DNA of 64,000 nucleotides from contig NZ_CP021255.1 of assembly GCF_002952055.1 (NCBI RefSeq), positions 1,056,851 through 1,120,850 of the forward strand. The letters run 5' to 3'. This DNA is from Desulfobulbus oralis. Its GTDB lineage: Bacteria > Desulfobacterota > Desulfobulbia > Desulfobulbales > Desulfobulbaceae. Below are positions 19,113 through 28,452 of the stretch, one piece after another. The first letter of the stretch is position 1; each line of letters begins with the position of its first letter. The notes below the pieces were generated by a model. The model worked only from the letters and a program-made list of their open reading frames with translations. It was not told the origin of the DNA and ran no database searches. The position numbers and the translations under genes are program-made.

Positions 19113-21500
19113 TCATTTTGTCTTGTTGGGGCGGTAATGTTGCCGCACCCAGTCGTTCAGGCTGGATGTCAGTCCCTGACTATAATTGAGACTTTTGAGC
19201 AGTGAAAGCACATTCTGTTTGGTCTGGATGTTCAGATGCACCGGCCGCGTGGCCGAAAGCGCCGGGCTTTTGCCCTCCAGATGCAGGTCGATGAGGAGCT
19301 GGCCATCCGGCCGGTAATCCACTGAGGCAGCCAGCTTGTCATAACGGTATTCTTCAAGCGCCTTGAGGGCGTATTCGCCATAGGTGGATCTTTTCAGGGC
19401 TTCTCCGCTGGTCTGATAGCGGATAAGCCCCCCCTCAGCCACGCTCCTGACCGTGCCGCCGTACACCCCAGGGCCCTTGGGGCCCATCGCGAAGGGCAGG
19501 CTGCCGTCAATGCGGCCGGAAAGGGAGAGCCCGTCCACCGGATGCAGCGCCAGAATGGCGGCCAGATCCAGATTTTCCAGGCTGAAAGTGCAGGAGCTGA
19601 TCCTGCCGGTCTCAAAACGGTAGGGACAGGCTTTGACCGAAACAGCACCGGAAAAAACGCTGACCCTGCCGCTTTCCAGTTGCAAAACGGGCCAGCCGCT
19701 CTTCTGCTCTGGCGGCATGACTCTGAGCGCCAGTTCCAGATCCCGAAGCGGCAGTGGGCCCTCTATGCTTTTGACAGCCACCGCGCCGCTTTTCAGGGAG
19801 CGGAAGCTGGGCGCGAACTGCAGATGGTGGCTGCTGGTGATGCCTTCATACGTGAAGCCCCCGTGGTGGACGGCGCCATCGCGCAGGGAGGTGGCGAGCG
19901 TGCAGGCGAGCGGGGCCTGCCCCCATTTGAGCTGCAGTTCGGCCTTGAACAGCCCGCGTTCAACGGCTTCCGCGGGCAGGGGCATAGCCGGCTGGGCAAA
20001 AATCTGCAACAGCGAAGCCTTTGGCCCGAATTGCAGGTGTTCCGGGGTGCGCACCACAAGCTGCTGCTCCGGATTGCCGGCTGCGGCCTTCCAGGTCAAC
20101 TGCAAAGCGCCTCCGGCTTCCGGCAGACTGACATCGAGGGCCAGCGCCCTGGCCGTGCTCGTGTTTTCAAAAGAACATCTGAGCTTACGCAAGTGCAGCG
20201 GGACAAAGCCCACCGGCCCGGTGACGAGGCCCTGCACAAAGACCGGCTCCCTGGGCTGCCAGTCCAGCTTCTGGCCTCTGTCCCCCAGGGCGATTTTGAG
20301 CGGCAACAGGCCGGTGGCGCGCTCTATCTGCACGTCTTCAGACCTGAAATGCTGCACTGCAAAACGCGACCCGGGGCCGAAAACGATGCGGCCCCAGTCC
20401 TGGGCCGCATCCTGCGGCCGGGAAAATTTCGCCTGCATGCTCAGTTGTTCCCCGGTCAATTGGCCTATTTTCAGGCCGCTGTCCGCGCCCAGTGCCAGGC
20501 CCGCCAGGTGCAGCGGGGTCGCAGGACGCCAGTCGAACATGACAGCCGCCTCCTGCCACGAAAGCGTGCCGGTGAGGGACAGCCGGCCAGCCGCCAGGCG
20601 CCCGAAGGGGCCGCGCAGATTGCTGACGTCGAGCCCGGAATCTTCCGAAAACACGAGCCCTTCCCCGCTCTGTTCCGTAAAGGCCTCGAGGGTGCAGAAC
20701 AGCTCGGCGCGGCCAAGCTGCCAACCGGCCAGATCCAGATCCGCGGCGGTCAGCGCCAGCCGGACCCGCTGATCCTCGACCCGCAGCGTGACCTGGATGG
20801 CGCCCCTCTCAAGGGCCAGACTCTCCGGCAGGCAGTCGCGAAAGGCAGCGGTATCGAGCGTGCAATGGGCCTGCAGACTCCGGTCATCGCGGGCAATCGT
20901 GATGGTCAGCGGAGGCGCTGCCGCCTGCCCCTTTTGCCGCAAAACGAGCCGGCCTTTTTTTCCGTCCGCATCGGCGCTGTAATCCAGCCGCAGTCTGGTG
21001 GCGGGCTGCCGGCCCGAGGTGATTTCGACTTCGTCTATTATCAGGGACTGCAGGGGCAGGAAGCGGAACTGCTGGACCAGCCGGAACAGCGGAGCCATGG
21101 AAAAGCCGCTCCCTTGCCCCCTGGTCACTGGCTGCCACTGCGCCGGCGCCCGGATGGCGAGGCGCCGCAGCGCAATCCTGCCGAAGTGACCGGCCCGGAG
21201 TTCACCTGGCGAAAAATCACTGCGCAACTGCTCCAGTTCAATCTGCAGCGCCCCTGCAGGCAGGGGCAGCCGCGCACTGGCCGCCCGAAGCATCAGATGG
21301 GCAGGGCCAATGCCCCCGGTTTCGACAAGCACGTCCTCGAAGCCGGCCCGGTTCAGCGCCAGCTTCACCAGGGCGTTCACCAGCACATGCCGGCAGCAGA
21401 CCAGGCCGATAACGAGCAGCAGGGCCAGCAGCAGGAGGGTCCTGAAGCGTGAGGGCCTTTTCCCGGCCGGGGCTTTGGGTACAGACATCAGGTTGATCAT
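19113..21500 (-). CDS. ydbH: YdbH-like AsmA-family protein
   Basis: 795 aa. One N-terminal membrane anchor (residues 20-40) is followed by a very long beta-rich periplasmic region. The C-terminus has the YdbH hallmarks: LSGRIDGSLPFAMGPKGPGV, GLIRYQTSGEAL and NIQTKQNVLSLLKSLNYSQGL. In Escherichia coli YdbH, TamB and YhdP act redundantly in moving phospholipids to the outer membrane. Two in-frame starts (21500, 21488) are possible; neither has a strong ribosome site. It is first in the three-gene operon. Confidence 0.85.
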   Translation of the reverse strand: MINLMSVPKAPAGKRPSRFRTLLLLALLLVIGLVCCRHVLVNALVKLALNRAGFEDVLVETGGIGPAHLMLRAASARLPLPAGALQIELEQLRSDFSPGELRAGHFGRIALRRLAIRAPAQWQPVTRGQGSGFSMAPLFRLVQQFRFLPLQSLIIDEVEITSGRQPATRLRLDYSADADGKKGRLVLRQKGQAAAPPLTITIARDDRSLQAHCTLDTAAFRDCLPESLALERGAIQVTLRVEDQRVRLALTAADLDLAGWQLGRAELFCTLEAFTEQSGEGLVFSEDSGLDVSNLRGPFGRLAAGRLSLTGTLSWQEAAVMFDWRPATPLHLAGLALGADSGLKIGQLTGEQLSMQAKFSRPQDAAQDWGRIVFGPGSRFAVQHFRSEDVQIERATGLLPLKIALGDRGQKLDWQPREPVFVQGLVTGPVGFVPLHLRKLRCSFENTSTARALALDVSLPEAGGALQLTWKAAAGNPEQQLVVRTPEHLQFGPKASLLQIFAQPAMPLPAEAVERGLFKAELQLKWGQAPLACTLATSLRDGAVHHGGFTYEGITSSHHLQFAPSFRSLKSGAVAVKSIEGPLPLRDLELALRVMPPEQKSGWPVLQLESGRVSVFSGAVSVKACPYRFETGRISSCTFSLENLDLAAILALHPVDGLSLSGRIDGSLPFAMGPKGPGVYGGTVRSVAEGGLIRYQTSGEALKRSTYGEYALKALEEYRYDKLAASVDYRPDGQLLIDLHLEGKSPALSATRPVHLNIQTKQNVLSLLKSLNYSQGLTSSLNDWVRQHYRPNKTK

Positions 21501-21688
21501 GGCGAGGCGGGGGAGGATGTTAAGTCACCTGTTCCTTATTCTGCACAACTAAGGTGCAGCCCAAAAAAACAGGGAGCGGCAGGGCCCATGCCTGCCTGGG
21601 GTGGAAAAAAATGCGACTCTGTCCTATAGTGAGGCGATTGGAAGGCTGCGCCTGTCAATGGCGCGTTTTTATACCGAATTGACTGTAT

Positions 21689-23680
21689 ATGTTCACGTTC
21701 CCGAAAAATTTGCAACGGCCTTGTGCAATCCTCCTGGCAGCGCTGGCATTGCTGCCGCAATTTGTCTGCGCGCAGGACGAGGCGGCGCCACCAGCCCCGC
21801 TTGCCGCGACCATCGGGATTCCGCCCCCCGAGTCGCCTGCAGAAGCGCCCCTGACCGAAGCGCCCACGCCGCTGCAGGCCCGTCTCGAACAGATGTACTT
21901 TGACGAAGAGCACCGTCTGGGCAGCGAAGTGGTCTATGCCGCGGGCCAGCTCATGGATCTGTACCGGGAAAACGCTTTCCAGCCCCTGTGGACCGATCCG
22001 GCCAAGATCGAGGAGCTGCACCGGGCCGTGCTGGCCGCTGCCGATGACGGGCTGAATCCGGCCGATTACCATCTGGCAGCCATCCAGAGCGCACTGGGGC
22101 CGGACGAGGCGGCTGCTGCAAACGCGCCGCCGCAAGCCGTGGCTTTTGTGCCCGCTCCGGTGCAAATCGGCAGCACAGCCAAGGCGGCCCTGAGCGCGGA
22201 ACAGTTGGATCGGGACATTCTCTTCAGCGATGCCCTGCTGCTTTTGGGGGAGCACCTGTTGCACGGCAAGGTGGACGGCCAGGACGTGGAGGAAAAAAAA
22301 GGTCTGGCTGCCGGGCTGCCGGATGTGGATATCAACTTTTACCTGCAGGCCCTGCGCTCGGGCAAAATCGTTGCGGCCATGCAGAGCTGCACGCCAAAAA
22401 ATGCCCACTACCAGGCGCTGAGGACCGCTTTGGTGCTGTACAATCACCGGGCCAAACCAGGCGCGTTGAGCCATGTGCCGGAAGGCCCGGCCCTCAGGCC
22501 CGGCATGCGCGACAGTCGGGTGCTGGCGCTGAAAAAGCGCCTGAGCGAAAGCGGTGATCTGGATCTGGCGGATTCCGGGGAGGATCTCTACGATGAGGCG
22601 CTCACGGCAGCGGTCAGGCAGTTCCAGAGCAAAAACAAACTCAGGGCCGACGGCGTGGCCGGCAGGGGCACCATTGCGGCCCTCAACAATCCGTCGGCGC
22701 CGTCAAAAAAACACATCCAGCAGATTCGCGCCAACCTGGAACGCACCCGCTGGCTCATGCACGACCAGCCCGACTCCGCAGTGCTGGTGGATATTGTTGG
22801 CTACCAGTTGCACTACTACGAAAAGGGCAAGCCGGTCTGGAGCACCAGGGTCATGGTGGGCAAGCCGTACACGCAGACGCCCTCCTTCCGCTCGGCCATC
22901 AACTATCTGGTGCTGAACCCGACCTGGACCGTGCCGCCCGGCATGATGAAAAGGGAATATCTCCCAAAGATCCTGAACGATCCCGGATACCTGTCCAGCA
23001 CGGGCCTCAAGGTCTACGACACAAAGGGCAATCAGGTGAACCCTGCCACGATCAACTGGAGCAGGTATCTGAAGCGGCCCTGTCCCTACGTGTTGCGGCA
23101 GGCCGCAGGCAAAAGGAATTCTCTGGGCCGCCTCAAATTTCTGTTTCCAAACCCCTACCACGTCTATCTGCACGACACGCCCAGCAAAAATCTCTTTGAC
23201 CGGCAGGGGCGGGCGCTCAGCCACGGCTGCATCCGGGTGGCTTCCCCGGTGGAGCTGGCCCGCCGGATTCTCGAGGGCGACTCCGAAAACACGGTGACGG
23301 TCAAACAGTTTGACAAGCTCCTCGCATCCGGTAAAACTGGGGGCATTCGTCTGAAAAATCCGCTGCCGGTGTTTCTGCTGTACGCCACGGCCAAAAGCGA
23401 CGGCAAAGGAAACATTGTTTTCACGCCCGATATTTACGGCCGGGACGCCGCGGTGATCGCAGCCCTGGATCAGCCGCCCAGACCCCTGGCCCAGAGGCCG
23501 CCGGCCCCGGAACAGCCTGTCGAGGCGGTCGAATCTGCCCTGACGGCGGACAAGCCGGAGAACGGGCAGAGCCAGCCTGAACACGGTGTGGTCAGGCCCG
23601 CATCCCCGGCCGGGCCGGTGGACAGCCCGGCCGGAGCCGCGCAGGCAGCCCGCCGGAACATGCCTGCAGAGCGAACCTAA
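21689..23680 (+). CDS. L,D-transpeptidase (YcbB/LdtD-like)
   Basis: 663 aa periplasmic enzyme that makes 3-3 crosslinks in peptidoglycan or attaches proteins to it. Signal peptide at residues 1-28, a scaffold domain to about 260, a peptidoglycan-binding helical domain (268-333), then the YkuD catalytic domain with H495 and the active motif SHGCIRV (H512, C514). The C-terminus is a Pro/Ala/Glu-rich tail of about 70 residues. It is divergent from ydbH across 188 bases. Confidence 0.9.
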   Translation: MFTFPKNLQRPCAILLAALALLPQFVCAQDEAAPPAPLAATIGIPPPESPAEAPLTEAPTPLQARLEQMYFDEEHRLGSEVVYAAGQLMDLYRENAFQPLWTDPAKIEELHRAVLAAADDGLNPADYHLAAIQSALGPDEAAAANAPPQAVAFVPAPVQIGSTAKAALSAEQLDRDILFSDALLLLGEHLLHGKVDGQDVEEKKGLAAGLPDVDINFYLQALRSGKIVAAMQSCTPKNAHYQALRTALVLYNHRAKPGALSHVPEGPALRPGMRDSRVLALKKRLSESGDLDLADSGEDLYDEALTAAVRQFQSKNKLRADGVAGRGTIAALNNPSAPSKKHIQQIRANLERTRWLMHDQPDSAVLVDIVGYQLHYYEKGKPVWSTRVMVGKPYTQTPSFRSAINYLVLNPTWTVPPGMMKREYLPKILNDPGYLSSTGLKVYDTKGNQVNPATINWSRYLKRPCPYVLRQAAGKRNSLGRLKFLFPNPYHVYLHDTPSKNLFDRQGRALSHGCIRVASPVELARRILEGDSENTVTVKQFDKLLASGKTGGIRLKNPLPVFLLYATAKSDGKGNIVFTPDIYGRDAAVIAALDQPPRPLAQRPPAPEQPVEAVESALTADKPENGQSQPEHGVVRPASPAGPVDSPAGAAQAARRNMPAERT

Positions 23681-23708
23681 CCGCCAATATTTTACACAGG
23701 AAGCAGCA

Positions 23709-24995
23709 ATGGCAGAAAAAACATGGAAAGCGGAAACCATTGCCGTTCAGGGCGCGTATGAGCCTGGCAACGGCGACCCGCGCGTCGTACCGCTGGCCCT
23801 GAGCACCACCTTTGCCTACGACAGCGCCCAGGATGTGGCCGATCTTTTCGACCTCAAGACCTTCGGTCACTTCTACACCCGCCTGAGCAACCCCACGGTC
23901 GCGGCCTTTGAGGGCAAGATGTGCATGCTGGAAGGCGGCGCCGGGGCCCTGGCCTGCGCTTCCGGCCAGAGCGCCACGTCTTTGGCCATCATGAATATCT
24001 GCCAGGCCGGCCAGCACGTGGTCGCGGCCAGCACCCTCTACGGCGGCACCTACAATCTGCTGTCCCATACACTGCCGAAGTTTGGCATCAACTGCACCTT
24101 TGTGGATCAGAAGGCCCCGGCCCAGGAAATCGCCGCTGCCATTCAGGACAAGACCCGGCTCGTCTTTGGCGAGGCGCTTTCCAACCCGGGCACCGAGGTT
24201 CTGGACTTCGAGAAATTCGCGGGCGTGGCCCATGCAGCGGGCATTCCCCTGATTGTGGACAACACCTTCCCCACTCCCTATCTGTGCCGGCCCTTTGATT
24301 TTGGCGCGGACATCGTGGTGCATTCCTCCTCCAAGTATCTTGATGGTCATGCGGTCAGTCTGGGCGGCGTGATTGTGGACAGCGGCCGTTTCAACTGGGC
24401 GAACGGCAGGTTTCCGGAGCTGACCGAGCCGGACGAAAGCTACCACGGCATGAGCTATACCGGCGCGTTCGGCGAGCTGGCCTACATCGTCAAGGCCAGG
24501 GCCCAGTTGACCCGGGACCTGGGGGCCGTCATGTCGCCCATGAACGCCTGGCTTGCCAATCTGGGTCTTGAGACCCTGCACATCCGCATGGAGCGCCACA
24601 CGGAAAATGCCACCCGGCTGGCGGAATGGCTCGCTCACGACAAACGGGTGCAGTGGGTGAAATATCCAGGCCTGAAAAACGACCCCAACCATGCCCTGGC
24701 CAGAAAATACCTGAAAGGCATGAGCGGGGTGCTCACCTTTGGCGTCAGGGGTGGCGCCCAGGCCGGCGAGCGCTTCATGAACAGCCTTAGGCTGGCCAAA
24801 CTGGTGGTGCATGTGGCCGACACCCGCACCTGCGTGCTGCATCCGGCCAGCATGACCCACCGCCAGCTCTCGCCGGAGCAGCAGCAGGCGGCAGGCGTGA
24901 CGCCGGAACTGATCCGCGTCTCCGTGGGCATCGAAAACATTGACGACATCATTGCCGACTTTGATCAGGCGCTGGCTGTGGCGTGCCAGGGATAG
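23709..24995 (+). CDS. metY: O-acetylhomoserine sulfhydrylase (MetY-type)
   Basis: PLP enzyme that makes homocysteine from O-acetylhomoserine and sulfide, fitting a sulfide-rich organism. 428 aa, normal for MetY. Start at ATG 23709 behind AGGAAG. Conserved features include YTRLSNPTV, the cofactor-stacking YGGTYN and the Schiff-base lysine K209 in SSSKYLDGH. Methionine gamma-lyase and cystathionine enzymes share this fold; length and the N-terminal ETIAVQGAYEP favour MetY. The 3' end overlaps the converging comF gene by 47 bases. Confidence 0.88.
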   Translation: MAEKTWKAETIAVQGAYEPGNGDPRVVPLALSTTFAYDSAQDVADLFDLKTFGHFYTRLSNPTVAAFEGKMCMLEGGAGALACASGQSATSLAIMNICQAGQHVVAASTLYGGTYNLLSHTLPKFGINCTFVDQKAPAQEIAAAIQDKTRLVFGEALSNPGTEVLDFEKFAGVAHAAGIPLIVDNTFPTPYLCRPFDFGADIVVHSSSKYLDGHAVSLGGVIVDSGRFNWANGRFPELTEPDESYHGMSYTGAFGELAYIVKARAQLTRDLGAVMSPMNAWLANLGLETLHIRMERHTENATRLAEWLAHDKRVQWVKYPGLKNDPNHALARKYLKGMSGVLTFGVRGGAQAGERFMNSLRLAKLVVHVADTRTCVLHPASMTHRQLSPEQQQAAGVTPELIRVSVGIENIDDIIADFDQALAVACQG

Positions 24996-25740
24996 GCGGC
25001 CTCTGCAGGGGCTGCACGCTGCGGGCCGGGGTAAAAACCTCGACCCGCCCTGCGCCTGCCAGCAACAGGGCCTGGGAGCAGGCTGCCACCGTGGTGCCGG
25101 TGGTGAAGACATCGTCCACCAGAAGGATCTTTTTGCCGGCCACTTCGCTGTCCGCCGCAAAGGCATGTTGCAGATTGCGGCGTCGGGCCCCGCCGTCCAG
25201 GGCCGTCTGGGGTGTGGTATAACGCGTGCGGACCAGCAGGTCGGAACGGATTTTGTCCTGCCACATGGGGAAGCAGTGGCGTGCCAGCAGCAGCGACTGG
25301 TTGAAGCCCCTTTCCCGCAGCCTGCGCACATGCAGCGGCACCGGCACAATGAGATCGGGCCCGGCAAGATCGGCCATGAGGGCGGAGTTCCGGCACAGGG
25401 CTCCGAGGCTCGGCAGCCAGGAAAAATTGTGGTGGAACTTGAGGCCCAGAAGGGCATCACGCAGCACGCCCTCGTAGCAGAAGGGCGAGCGGGCCAGGGC
25501 AAAGTCCGGCCCTTTCGCCAGACAGGCGCCGCACAGGTGGCTGGTACCCGCCTGAAAGGGTGTGCCGCAACAACTGCAAATGGGCGCATGAATCGCCGGC
25601 AGACGCGCCAGGCAGTCTGCGCAGCAAAGCGGCGGCAGGCCAGCCGGCAGAGCCGTGCCACAGGCCAGGCAGCAGGGCGGGAAGAGCAGATCCGCCAGGG
25701 CCCGCAGCAGATGCCGCAGCTCAGCCCCCATCCTGTTCAT
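24949..25740 (-). CDS. ComF family phosphoribosyltransferase-like protein
   Basis: 263 aa. N-terminal zinc-ribbon cysteines (CCLACG, CCADC, CSCCG, CGAC) are followed by a PRTase fold with KFHHN and the PRPP-type loop ILLVDDVFTTGTT. In naturally competent bacteria ComF helps DNA uptake; in others its role is less clear. The 3' end overlaps metY, and plsC diverges upstream. The start could be the fourth codon. Confidence 0.88.
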   Translation of the reverse strand: MNRMGAELRHLLRALADLLFPPCCLACGTALPAGLPPLCCADCLARLPAIHAPICSCCGTPFQAGTSHLCGACLAKGPDFALARSPFCYEGVLRDALLGLKFHHNFSWLPSLGALCRNSALMADLAGPDLIVPVPLHVRRLRERGFNQSLLLARHCFPMWQDKIRSDLLVRTRYTTPQTALDGGARRRNLQHAFAADSEVAGKKILLVDDVFTTGTTVAACSQALLLAGAGRVEVFTPARSVQPLQRPPIPGTPQPAPDQSRQ

Positions 25741-25808
25741 GCTCTACCAGTCCAGATTTCACTGCCCTTGTACCGGGCCTTTTCTCTCGCAATCAACCAG
25801 AATACCCC

Positions 25809-26585
25809 ATGTCTCCCTTACAAACCGCGCGCGGCGTCTTCACGCTGTGCCTTGCCCCGATTCTCACCTTCATCGTTTCCCTGCTGGCCCTCATCGACAT
25901 GCTGTGGGTACGGCGTTCCGAATGGCAGGCCCAGCAGTTTCCCCGCTGGTGGGGCCGGACCATCTGCCGGCTTGCCGGCGTACAGGTCCGGGTGGAGGGG
26001 CTCGAATATATCGACCCCAAACAAACCTACATCTTTGCCGGCAACCATGCGAGCCAGTTCGACATCTTCACGTTTCAGGGCTATTTCCCCTACGACTTCC
26101 GCTGGCTGGCCAAGAAGGAACTCTTCCGCCTGCCGGTCTTTGGCTGGGCCATGCACCGGGTCGGCTACATCCCGGTTGACCGCTCGAACAGCCGGGATGC
26201 CATGAAGAGTCTGGATGCCGCAGCAGCCCGCATAGCAAAGGGCAAAAGCGTGCTCATCTTTCCGGAAGGCACCCGGAGCCCGGACGGTCACCTGAAGGCT
26301 TTCAAGGCCGGCGCCGTGCTGTTGGCCATCAAGGCCGGCGTGGCGATCGTACCCATGGGCTTCAACGGCTCCTTCCAGGTGCTGCCCAAGGGCAGGTGGC
26401 TGCCCGCTGCCGGAGAAATCGTGCTCAGAATCGGGCCGCCCATTGTCACGACAGGCTGCAGACCGAAAGACAAACAAAAGCTCGCAGGCGAGCTGCACGA
26501 GGCCGTGGCCGCGCTGCTGGACGAAGCCCACAAGCCCTTGCCGGACGATGCCGGGCCGGAGCCGGCCCAGCCGCAGCAGGCCTAA
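25809..26585 (+). CDS. plsC: 1-acyl-sn-glycerol-3-phosphate acyltransferase
   Basis: 258 aa membrane enzyme that adds the second acyl chain to make phosphatidic acid. The start is ATG 25809 (MSPLQTARGV); the frame is open upstream, but only this start gives a normal PlsC. Hydrophobic N-terminal helix (residues 10-32), the acyltransferase motif NHASQFD (HX4D) and the FPEGTRS motif are present. The C-terminal tail is Pro/Glu-rich. It is followed 17 bases later by the channel gene. Confidence 0.92.
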   Translation: MSPLQTARGVFTLCLAPILTFIVSLLALIDMLWVRRSEWQAQQFPRWWGRTICRLAGVQVRVEGLEYIDPKQTYIFAGNHASQFDIFTFQGYFPYDFRWLAKKELFRLPVFGWAMHRVGYIPVDRSNSRDAMKSLDAAAARIAKGKSVLIFPEGTRSPDGHLKAFKAGAVLLAIKAGVAIVPMGFNGSFQVLPKGRWLPAAGEIVLRIGPPIVTTGCRPKDKQKLAGELHEAVAALLDEAHKPLPDDAGPEPAQPQQA

Positions 26586-26602
26586 GCACCCGACCGCGTT
26601 CC

Positions 26603-28417
26603 ATGTTCAAGACCATTGCCACCCTGCTCTCGATGCTCCTGCAGAAGGAGGGCAATGCGCGCAACCGGTGGTTCCTCATCAGGTTCTGCGCCATGCTGCT
26701 GGTGCTGATCGCCATCTGCAGCCTGCTCTTCCATGCCATCATGCTCTATGAAAACCGGCACTACTCGTGGTTCACCGGTGTTTACTGGACCTTCACCACC
26801 ATGTCCACGCTGGGTTATGGGGACATCACCTTTACAAGCGACGTGGGCAAGGTCTTCTCCACCTTTGTGCTCCTGACCGGCATGGTGCTGCTGCTCAGCA
26901 TGCTGCCTTTTATCTTCATCCAGTTCTTCTATGTGCCCTGGCTGGAGCGGCAGAACAGGGCCCGGGTACCCCGCACCGTGCCCAATACCCTGAGCGGGCA
27001 TGTCATTTTCACCCACTTTGACCATGTGGCCGAAATCCTGCTCGACAGACTCAAACAGTACGGCACCGAGCACATTATCGTTACCCCGGAGCTGAGCCAG
27101 GCCCTGGAACTGCACGACCGCGGCTACCGCGTCCTCTTTGGCGGACTGGACGATCCGGAGACCTACCGGAAGCTCCGCATCGATCAGGCCGCCATGGTGG
27201 TGGTGCTCAACGACGACATGGTGGCGACCAACATCATCTTCACCATCCGTGAGGTCTGCGCCGGCGTGCCCACCGTGGCAAACGCCGATTTGACCGACTC
27301 GGTGGACATCCTGAAGGTGGCCGGCAGCACCCACGTGTTCCAGTTCACCCGGTTGCTGGGCAAGTCGCTGGCCCGGCGGGTCCTGGGCGTCAGCATGACC
27401 TCGAACATCATCGGCGAATTCGGCCGGCTGCGCATTGCCGAAGTGCCGGCCATGGGCACCTGGCTGCAGGACAAGAGCATTGCGGAAACCCGGCTCCGGC
27501 AGGTGGCGGGCGTCAACATCGTGGGCCTCTGGCAGGAGGGCCAGTTTCAACTGCCCAGGCCCGACACCGTGATCGGCGAGTCCACGGTGCTGATTCTGGC
27601 CGGCACCCTGGAGCAGCTCCAGTGCTTCGACCAGAGCATCCTGCTGACCAGCGGCGAAAGCGCCCGGCAACATGCGGTACTGATCCTGGGCGGCGGCCGG
27701 GTCGGCGAGGCGATCTGCGAAAACCTGCGCGCCCGCGGCATCGACTACCGGGTGGTGGAAAAGCAGCCGCTGTCCAGAGCCGACAAGCGCATCATCCACG
27801 GCAGCGCGGCGGATCTGGAAATCCTGCTGCAGGCCGGGCTCAAGACCACGCCATCCATCATCATCACCACCCATGACGACGACCTGAACATCTACCTCAC
27901 CATCTACTGCCGCCGCCTCCGTCCTGATGTGCAGATCATCAGCCGCGCGAGTTTTGACCGCAACATCAACACCCTGCACCGTGCCGGGGCCAATCTGGTG
28001 ATGTCGTTCAGCTCGCTGGTCACGGCGACCGTCACCAACCTGCTCAAGCCCGAGCAGATGCTCATGCTTTCCGAGGGGCTGAACGTGTTCCGGGCGGCTC
28101 TCAATCCCAAACTGGACGGACAGTGCCTCAGCGAACTCCGGCTCCGGCAGGATATCGGCTGCAGTGTGGTGGCCATCAAACGGGGCGAAAAAATCGACGT
28201 CAATCCCGATCCGACCCAGCCCCTGTCCCTGGGCGACGAGCTGGTGCTGATCGGCTCGGCAGAGTCTGAGAAACGCTACCATGAACTCTATCCCGAACAG
28301 CCGGCAAACGAGCAGGAAGAGGACAGCCTGCCGAAGGGCGCGGACGACGAGCACGGCAATCCGGAATTCGGCGAAGAACACGAAGTCGCGGGCCATGGAC
28401 ACGAACTCAAACGATAA
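26603..28417 (+). CDS. Potassium channel / TrkA-N (RCK) domain protein
   Basis: 604 aa. Two transmembrane helices (about 28-50 and 84-107) flank a pore loop with the K+ selectivity filter TLGYGD (69-74). Two RCK/TrkA-N Rossmann domains (starting near HVIFTHFDHVAEILL and HAVLILGGGRVGEAI) and a TrkA-C domain follow. The double-RCK arrangement resembles MthK-like gated channels. The tail is acidic. It is probably cotranscribed with plsC. Confidence 0.88.
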   Translation: MFKTIATLLSMLLQKEGNARNRWFLIRFCAMLLVLIAICSLLFHAIMLYENRHYSWFTGVYWTFTTMSTLGYGDITFTSDVGKVFSTFVLLTGMVLLLSMLPFIFIQFFYVPWLERQNRARVPRTVPNTLSGHVIFTHFDHVAEILLDRLKQYGTEHIIVTPELSQALELHDRGYRVLFGGLDDPETYRKLRIDQAAMVVVLNDDMVATNIIFTIREVCAGVPTVANADLTDSVDILKVAGSTHVFQFTRLLGKSLARRVLGVSMTSNIIGEFGRLRIAEVPAMGTWLQDKSIAETRLRQVAGVNIVGLWQEGQFQLPRPDTVIGESTVLILAGTLEQLQCFDQSILLTSGESARQHAVLILGGGRVGEAICENLRARGIDYRVVEKQPLSRADKRIIHGSAADLEILLQAGLKTTPSIIITTHDDDLNIYLTIYCRRLRPDVQIISRASFDRNINTLHRAGANLVMSFSSLVTATVTNLLKPEQMLMLSEGLNVFRAALNPKLDGQCLSELRLRQDIGCSVVAIKRGEKIDVNPDPTQPLSLGDELVLIGSAESEKRYHELYPEQPANEQEEDSLPKGADDEHGNPEFGEEHEVAGHGHELKR

Positions 28418-28452
28418 GGCCCGTTGCAAAAACCACCAACAATGGAGACGAG

